This document shows, piece by piece, positions 56,509-64,000 of a DNA stretch of 64,000 bases. Source of the stretch: Isoetes taiwanensis (taxonomy: Eukaryota; Streptophyta; Lycopodiopsida; Isoetales; Isoetaceae); contig JAJEKV010000041.1 of NCBI GenBank assembly GCA_021234155.1, forward strand, positions 3,276,829 to 3,340,828. The letters are read 5' to 3'. The first letter of the stretch is position 1, and every line of letters starts with the position of its first letter. Below the pieces are notes generated by a model. The model saw nothing but the letters and a program-made list of their open reading frames with translations, was not told the origin of the DNA and searched no databases. Both the position numbers and the translations under genes were made by a program.

Positions 56509-59500
56509 TATGCAGACCTACCGGGCACTCACTGAGCTTTTGTTTACGACACTTGCTCTCTTCCGAGGACCGGATGTCGAGCGGTCCATTATTATAACCC
56601 CTTCCAATGAAAGGAAATGGTGTATCGAGATTGCACAAAGGGCTATACCGCACATTAAGGGGTGATCGCAGAAAAGGACACATGGCTGTTTTTGCGGACC
56701 GAAAAAAAAAGCCGAGGGCGTTGAACAAGTTGGCATAGTGGTGGCAATGTGAAAAGGCACGAAGAACAATGTGCAAGATGCCATCATATGCGGCATTGAG
56801 GACCCACAAGCATTGCGGTTTACGGAGTACATTTTGAAATGGCGCAATTATGACCCGTCTTTGATGACGGCCGAAAGAAATGAACAAGCCCGACCACGAG
56901 GAAAAACGTCCCCGACGTCGGCTAAGGGGTATGGCTGGTTGTTGCCATCCTATGAATCTCTCTTTTGTCGGGTATAAAGGGAAAGCAGACATATTGCTCG
57001 GGTTCTCGACATGCGAAAATGGTTTGTCTACGACAAAGAAGCCTCCGAAATTTGTGCCTTGAAAGCGGTTCGGGGCGAAAGATGCCCTCCGTGATGGACA
57101 CCAATTGGCTAAGAGCCGTGGCCAAGAAAAGAGTGTGAAGCCTATTGCTACTTTGGGAGAGACCTCAAAGCATCAAAAAGAAATTGCTCAAGAACCACAA
57201 TCCACGATAAACCCCTCCGGTATTGTTAACCCTACTCTTCCTATTGCTATGAAGGCCCCAGATAGCAATACATCTGGTGGATTTATTCCAAAAAAATTCC
57301 CTCCTTTCAAAATTAGCCTTAAGAATCTGACACCTCATGAGGATAGCCCGCAGCCCACCCAGTTCTCAAACCCCCTCGATTCACGAATGCCTCCTCTAAA
57401 CTAGCATTGACATGGCCCCAAGCACACGCCATTCCAAATAATTGAAGTTCAATCCCGAAGAGGAACGAAGATGGCGAGCAAACCACTTTCGAAGCTTGAA
57501 CAGTTCAAAGGTTCTACCCCTTAGGGGTTAATTGGTTTACAAAGATTTCTATTTTTGATTGTGAACCTGCACCAGCAAACTTGACACACAGAATGCGGTC
57601 AAATGACCATGTTCAAACTCTGGTTAAAAGCTTCAAGACATACCCGACAGAGGTCCTCACCCCTGCTGACGTCGTTCCGTTTGACCCTATTACCAGGTAA
57701 CTAATTCTTTATCTTTTGGACACTCGTTATATAGATTTGACCTGACGGTTGTCTATCTTTTCGGGAGGAGGGTGACATGGAGCAATCCGAGAAGATTTGA
57801 AGGGCAAGAAATTTTATATTATTTACGGCAACCACAAGTTTTTTGTCTTTGCAACTCCTTTGTTCTGTTCGTTTACGAAGTTCGAAAGCAAAGAACGAGA
57901 ATTTGCCAAAGTATATGCTAGAAGAAGATCGAGGGTGTTGAACGAAATCTTACGGACAAAGGAATATATAGAGTTGAGTATTCAATGCAACGGTAATTGC
58001 AAACACCGGTGTCTGAGAGCCACCGATTGAAAAACCGCAACAACTTAGGTCATCGGCACAAGGCTTATGGTTGCCCTCCACAAGGACCTATAGGGACAGC
58101 TAAAACTTCAGCTTGGAAGGTATTTATTTGTTTTCTACTAGCCAAGTTCGGCCACGATCTTGATGACCTTGAAATTGCTTCGAGGATTTCCATGAAATTG
58201 CAACGACCACCTTGAAAGTGCAGGAGCTTAAGGATGAAAAGCAATTCATTTTTATGGATGAGAAGGTTTTCAAGAAGTTAATGGAAGTTGCCGGTCTGTG
58301 GGTGAGTCGTAAACTCAGTGACGATCATGGTGAGTTTCCAGACAAGCCATCCAAAGACTTCTTTAACAAGACCTGGCTCCGGTTGCTACGAGGTATGTCG
58401 AATCTGAGTTATCACAAATTTCGATGAGATTATAGAAGGCAAGACCTATTTAAAGGTGCGTGATCGGGGTTATAGCGGGAGATTTGATTGCGCATAACGA
58501 AAGCAAACCGACATCGAACCCTCACTTTTATGAGGCGAAATTTTTTGTCTTATGCCTCAAATTTGCTGCAAAAGGATTTCGATAGCTGGGAGGAATTGCT
58601 TCAGGCTTTTCCTGATTTCACTGAACAGAGAATACTGGATATATCAGATACCGATACAGAGTACGTGAAGGCTAACTATAACAAGGATCATACACTAGGT
58701 AACCTACCTGTAGCCTTTTGGAGCCAATCAGGAATATTCTAAAGCCGGAAAGAGGCTAGAAAAAGAAAGGAAAAGAAAAATATTGTCATAGCAAAGGACA
58801 AAGGATGGCATCCCTACTTCCTCCCAAGTGTCGGAGAATACGACAATCGATATTTATTGACATCCGAGGGATAAACAAGGTATGGGATTGCAAGAAATAC
58901 ACGATCTATTTACAAGGATAGCTACCATGACGGATGCCAAAGTTTATCACTTGGTCATTATCATGCGCTTCGATGAATTTGCCCAATTGCTTTGTTCACC
59001 GTGGGGAAAAATTGAGGCGGTGGCTACCTATCTTTAGGTTCCTATGAAGAAATGGGATGGGAGAGCAAAAGAAGGGTGAAAGAACATCAATTTTATTAGT
59101 CATATGTGCATTAACAGGGAGTGATGTTCGTGTAGCACTCAATGCAAACCGTGAGTTGGAGCTTCACCTATATCCACACGGCAAGGCTCCTAAGTCAACA
59201 CCATTGCCTCCAATGCCGCTAACGGTAATGAGGATGCCGACGAGAAGATAAAAAAAGAAATATCGGACTCTTTTTCACAGGCAAACCAAGATTCAAATGG
59301 GCGGCAATGGAAGGAGATCTTGTATTGAAATGCCAAATGAAAACCTCCTATGCCTACCATATTGTTGAACAATTTGGTGCCGACCGATGGTTGTGTTCTC
59401 GATTTCTTTTTTACTTGGGGCGGCTTCTCGTGTTGCTCTTATGCAAGGCAAAAGAGCGTGGCTTTCAAAAGTTCGGGTAAAGTGTGCCGTTTTCACGAGG

Positions 59501-59800
59501 GCGTTCTTTGAAACGCTTGATAAGATGGCCAATCCAAGTGCCGATGGGTTTGAGGAAGAGCCGAAAGCGAGAATGTTGACCCGATCCAGCTCAACCCGAC
59601 ATCGATATCACCCAAAACACGATCTATCAAAGTTGGATTCCATTTTGGAAAACCTCGATGCTAAGTCCTAATGAAGAGAGAATGCAAGAAACAAAGCGCT
59701 TGCTTGAAGAGACGGAAAAAGGTATAGAAGCCCCGGAGCCCACTTTTCAAAAATTGAATGCACTTAATGAGAAGCTTGATGGGTACATGCCTTTCTTGAC
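56509..59800 (+). pseudogene. Decayed coding region, transposon-associated, family unknown
   Basis: Protein-like stretches in changing frames: QTYRALTELLFTTLALFRGP, then SIIITPSNERKWCIEIAQRA (from the ATG at 56509); CGIEDPQALRFTEYILKWRN (56771-56977); GYKGKADILLGFSTCENGLS (about 56963); ETSKHQKEIAQEPQSTINPS (57105-57404); FDSWEELLQAFPDFTEQRIL and HTLGNLPVAFWSQSGIF (58488-58742); MKTSYAYHIVEQFGADRWL (about 59340). Stops and shifts separate them. Its place just inside the palindrome array suggests it is the cargo or transposase gene of that CACTA-type element, but no TNPD/TNP2 signature is visible. Confidence 0.4.
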
Positions 59801-60770
59801 AAAGTAACATAAGTTTGAATACGTGGGCGTAGAACACATGGAAACAGACCCAAAGCACATGGAAGCGGACCAACAACAAAGACATGGACATTGACCAAGA
59901 TGAGGTTCTTGGGTCATAGGAGCATCGGTACCAAAGCAAGAAGCGAAGCTCTATCATCCACATCGAATGCTACTGCTGCTGCGAGCTCTTGCAAAAACGA
60001 ACTTATAGGCGGGGGCGATCACGGTGGGCGATGAAGAATGGGAGCCCGATTCACATCTGCAGCGCGATCGCAAAGGCCATGGGTGTTGTAGTTCCGAGAT
60101 CACGGTTATTCGAGATGGACACAACACAAGCTATGGAATTGGGTAGAGAGCATGTCAATCGCATGGCCAATGAAATGGGTGTGATACGATCAAGTATCTC
60201 AAACACAATCGAAATAATTATCTCCTTCAATCAAGTAATTATGTTGTATATTACTTCCTTCAATGGAAATTTTTGTTTCAAAACTTTGGTTTTGTCTTTA
60301 CCCATATCTTTTACCATATGTTTAATGCTAAAAATAATCGCGACCCATCCTCCTCAGTAACAATAACATGGCTTTAAATCTTGAATTTTGTGTGATATCC
60401 TTGCTCCTCGGTACCTTCTTTTAACACAATGCTCTCATATGGTTTTAATAAAAGGCACATTCTTTTCGTCTCCTTTCAATTTCAAGCGAAACATCGCGTT
60501 CAAGCTTCTTCTGAAAGTTTTCACACTCCCTCCTACTACGTTATACTCGCGGTGAACCTTTGCATTAGCAGTAAAAACTATATTTCCGAATAAGACTGAA
60601 GCATTTGCAGAATTTGTGCAAAAAAACGCCAACTTTTACTCAATTGGTAGTAGTTTTTGCACTATATGGCTACCCGCTAACCTATTTCATGCTAAACGAG
60701 AATTCCAAATTTCTCTAATTAATGAATTCGTGCTTTGGTGGCTTCTTTGTGATAAATATGCAGTGAGTGA

Positions 60771-61325
60771 TCTCGTGTATGTGAGACACTGAAGAACAAC
60801 ATTTGCAAAACAGCTACAACAGAAGAAATCTCTGCAAAAGGGGCCCGATTTGTGGAGGTAAGCAAAATCCAAGCAAGACAATTGGGCATGTTTAATGATC
60901 TGCCCAATTCCAACGAGCAGCTCCGTTTCTTTTCTTGTTTTAAATTTTCTCACACCAAAAGCCCTATTTTTGAGCTTGAAAATTTGACCCAAATGCTGGT
61001 CTCTGGTTCGTATGAATGTGTCCAAGTTTTTGGGTCGTCTAAGCCTGCTTTATATGCAGATCATATTGGGCGAACTTTGTCAGATCTTCAATCTATGCCT
61101 GAGAAGCATTCCCCCAATTTTGAAGTGAAACTGGGTAAGTATTTACTCTATCCCATGCAGAATGAAAGAATTTATGAGGTAGATTTAGATCTGCTAAAGC
61201 AGCGTTTATCTCGAGGTCAGATCCGGCAACGTTTTGTAGAATTCAAAGGCTTTGCGGATGTTGAGAACATGCAAAGGCTGGCTTGTTTTCTGAAGAAATC
61301 TGGCAGAATAGCTACGAAATCTTGA
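60771..61325 (+). CDS. 184-codon open frame, unknown
   Basis: The frame is open from a TGA at 60768-60770 to a TGA at 61323-61325 and has no early ATG (first Met in LGMFNDLPNS), so it looks like a terminal exon. It contains EISAKGARFVEVSKIQARQL, LRFFSCFKFSHTKSPIFELE, SPNFEVKLGKYLLYPMQNER, FVEFKGFADVENMQRLACFL and ends KKSGRIATKS. The soluble, mixed alpha/beta composition is plausible for a real protein. I do not recognise it. Neighbouring sequence gives no further exons. Confidence 0.4.
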   Translation, partial: SRVCETLKNNICKTATTEEISAKGARFVEVSKIQARQLGMFNDLPNSNEQLRFFSCFKFSHTKSPIFELENLTQMLVSGSYECVQVFGSSKPALYADHIGRTLSDLQSMPEKHSPNFEVKLGKYLLYPMQNERIYEVDLDLLKQRLSRGQIRQRFVEFKGFADVENMQRLACFLKKSGRIATKS

Positions 61326-63865
61326 GCCATGTGGGGTGAAAGCATGATAGGGCCTACATAAAAAATTACCAAAAAGGTACTTTTCTGTGTACTTCTGTGC
61401 AAGTACATAATTGTATTTTAAAGTACCTAGACTACAAGATTGACTAAAAGAAATTGTGTTATGTTCAAGAGTAGTAGTACATACATGTTGCAAGGTACTT
61501 TGTGATGTCAAGAAGATGTTAAGAACTTAAATATATCATCATCTTTGACTACCCAGAGTATTTTCCAGGTCCGATTTGAAGGAAATATTTAAAGGGTAGG
61601 GCGAATTCAACAAAAATCTGAGCTTGAAGGAGCAGTTGAAATGGAGCATGGAAAGGCAGTAGCAAATTATAGAAATATCACCATCCACTTATTTCGTCCA
61701 ACACAAGGCTCCCGAAAGTAAACTACTATATTTAACTAGAATTCATCCAAAAACCATGATATATGTAGTTTTTGATACACAAATTTATTTGATACAAGAA
61801 AACCACATGTCCTAATGGTTTGTTGAAAACGATACTGGTTCGTTACATGTTTATTTATGTTGGTTTTTAATGTTTATACTGGCTTGTTGAAACTAGTGAT
61901 GGTTTATGTGATAGTTTTATGCATACTATAATAATTCATTAAAACTAGTAACGGTTTAGTAAAATCACTTTATAATCACAACAAGATTGGGGGATAGTTC
62001 TATGATGCCCATTTTAATTAAAGGATATGGCATGGTTATTTATTGCTACGTGGATATGGTAAAATAATTGATTTATTGTACGGTATAGGTGGAATGAATA
62101 ATTGGTAGTCTATAACAACTCAAGTTGATTGCAACTCATAGTGGGTTACTCAATCAAAATTATTTTCAACCTCAGCACCTCTTTATGCCTCTCGCAACTT
62201 AATCATTCTTCTAGTGTATCGTATTGTATTATATCCTACTCGTTTTCATATGCCACTTCATCAAGAAATTATATATAACATTCACAATGTACATTCCCCA
62301 TTTATCATTTCTGGGTTGCCCGAAGGGCATACCCTAAGAATGGTTGTGAGAGCCCTAGAATATTTGAATAATATTATGAACATAGGGTGTAGATTGGGAG
62401 ACAAGCCGGAATGTGTACATATATATTAAATGAATGTAATGAGATGAGAGCAAAAAAAAGAAGGATGTCGTTTTTGCATTACCTTCTATATTGAGGTGCA
62501 TCAAATATCCTCTGAAGTCGTAGACTGCATAGATTTAACCGAATGGATTCATTCTAGCTGCTGCAGGCATAAAAGAATCCCCCTTTCTATTTGTTTATTT
62601 CAGGCTTCCAGTTCTGAATTTGTCCCTCAACACACTATTGCATCGAAGAGAACATAACAACTTGAAGCTTGCATCAGATTGAAGAACGCATTGTACCAGA
62701 TTGGAGCTTGTACCGGAAAAGTTCACACAATGCAGCCATGTAGTCCTTCTATATTTCCTTTTGTCTATTTCCTCATGCTTTCATGTAGATTGAAGCTTGC
62801 TTCGGCTTGCATCAGATTGAATAATAAATTGTTCGTAGCCATGGATTCCTTCCACTTTTTTTCTGCTATTTGTTTTTTCCCCTCTTTATACATGAAACCC
62901 ATTGTGAGAAAGCACCTTGCTTCATTCTTGTTGTCCATGGATATTTATATTAGAGTCAAAGAAGTCGAGACAATATACATTACAATCAGATATAGATTTA
63001 TGTAGTTGCACAATTCTCCCGTAATGGGGTGAGTACAAACAAAGTGCATGGACGAACATGTTTTCTCATAGGTAAGATTGAGTCAGAAGCATGTACAACA
63101 TAGAAAAGATGAAAGGAATTTAAATCAACAAATATTAATGAGGCAAAACACATGTGTTTAGATGAATGTGTGATCTTCATCAATAATGCAAAACCAAAAT
63201 TCTTTTTTGCTTTCGTTTTTTTTTAAGGCCAAACACATATGTCTATAAAATATTTACAGACTATACAAGCTAAATTCTTCCTCTCCATCAAGGCTCGTCC
63301 ACTTTGGTGATTTCAAATATGCCTCACAAATTGCAGCCCTGTTGAACAAGTGGTTCAACATGGCCCATTGCTATATTTTGGAGCAAAATTGTAATGGTTT
63401 GATGTGAAAAAAAGTGTCTAAAGGTTATGCAGGGTTTGGTGTGCGTTTGGCGATGCAAGGTATAAAGCACATCACATCAACAGAGTTATATTGTATGGCA
63501 AAATTGAAGGGCATTCATAGCTTTCTTTTTTCTTGGGCGTGGGCTCACGCGTCAAGCTGCAGCCCATTTCTCAGCGACCAGTGCAAAAAAGTGGCATATT
63601 CTTTTACTTGGTTTGTAGCTATTGTAAAATAGCTTAAGAACTTGGATATCAAGTTTAAACATGGTAAGCACGATCTGCTATTCTATGTCATGTGTATACT
63701 TGCTTACTATAACATAGATTGGAAGTCTTATGTTCACATGTATTAGGTGGCGTGTGTTGCTTCACAACGTCCAACCAGTTTATGTATTTTGTCTGTGCTG
63801 GTGGCATGCAACCTCTCGGGGTTCCGATGTGAGACATGATATATCCTTCTTAAGCCATAAATAGC
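61326..63865. other. No gene recognised
   Basis: AT-rich. A short dispersed duplication (GAAGCTTGCATCAGATTGAA, with diverged copies near 62660-62830) is the only structure noted. Confidence 0.5.
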
Positions 63866-63867
63866 GT

Positions 63868-63960
63868 AGGATTTTTTGGCTCTGGAAATTGCAACGAAAG
63901 TCTTCCATCTATAACAAATTCCAGTGACACTACAGCAAATCCTTCCGGCAGTGCCATGCT
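63868..63960 (-). pseudogene. Second DUF8039-like fragment
   Basis: From an ATG near 63957 the - strand reads MALPEGFAVVSLEFVIDGRL then SLQFPEPKNPTLFMA, the same pattern as the 54.6-kb fragment (PEGMVVVSIVNVLDGQLPLP). It is a short relic of another CACTA-associated gene, cut by a stop. Confidence 0.4.
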
Positions 63961-64000
63961 TGAACATATTGACCCCCTTGTGCAGTAAAGTAGAAGCTTG

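Overview
This window reads as nuclear DNA of a land plant, most likely a non-seed vascular plant (fern or lycophyte). The evidence is exon/intron fragments of plant-type genes (NUP155, cobalamin-independent methionine synthase, VPS24, PPR proteins), a plant MiAMP1-like secreted peptide gene, and a dense layer of plant transposons: L1-type LINEs, non-chromoviral Ty3/gypsy, TRIM, CACTA-like termini and MITEs. The lineage call is an inference. It leans on an endonuclease-less Penelope-like retroelement, a class known from rotifers, fungi and some plants.

Layout. 1-6.2 kb: three LINE copies head to tail on the + strand, with the two complete junctions made of dinucleotide microsatellite. 6.2-14.3 kb: a complete Ty3/gypsy element on the - strand, with 597-bp LTRs, a 5-bp target duplication (ATGCC), frameshifted gag-pol, and an antisense ORF with its own TATA box. 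15.0-16.9 kb: an intron-bearing NUP155 pseudogene (-). 18.1-39.9 kb: a block bounded by CACTA-type termini with matching 3-bp flanks (ATC), possibly one 21.8-kb element. Inside it lie palindrome-rich ends, PPR fragments in both orientations, a 470-bp TRIM with TGTAT target duplication, a 9.3-kb Penelope-like element with about 2.18-kb direct repeats and (GAA)n at every junction, and five copies of a 1.1-kb tandem repeat. 40.0 kb: VPS24 exon 1 next to the CACTA end. 43.1-43.5 kb: the one gene that looks intact, a two-exon MiAMP1-like peptide gene (-). 45.9-47.9 kb: a GC-rich decayed LINE ending in (CCTT)n. 48.4-48.8 and 51.2-51.3 kb: two foldback MITEs. 49.7-50.7 kb: a methionine synthase fragment lacking an exon (-). 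53.5-60.4 kb: decayed CACTA-associated coding sequence and an array of CG-rich palindromes. 60.8-61.3 kb: an unidentified 184-codon open frame. The last 2.5 kb is mostly unassigned.

Most genes here do not work together. The window is accessory, repeat-dominated DNA in which host gene fragments sit between or inside transposons. The most interesting object is the Penelope-like element at 23.8-33.1 kb: long LTR-like repeats carrying a TATA box and a conserved basic peptide, an unrecognised 350-aa ORF, an RT without a recognisable GIY-YIG domain, a perfect 15-bp hairpin, and GAA microsatellites at each boundary. No rRNA, tRNA or CRISPR was seen. Domain calls come from reading the translations, not from searches.
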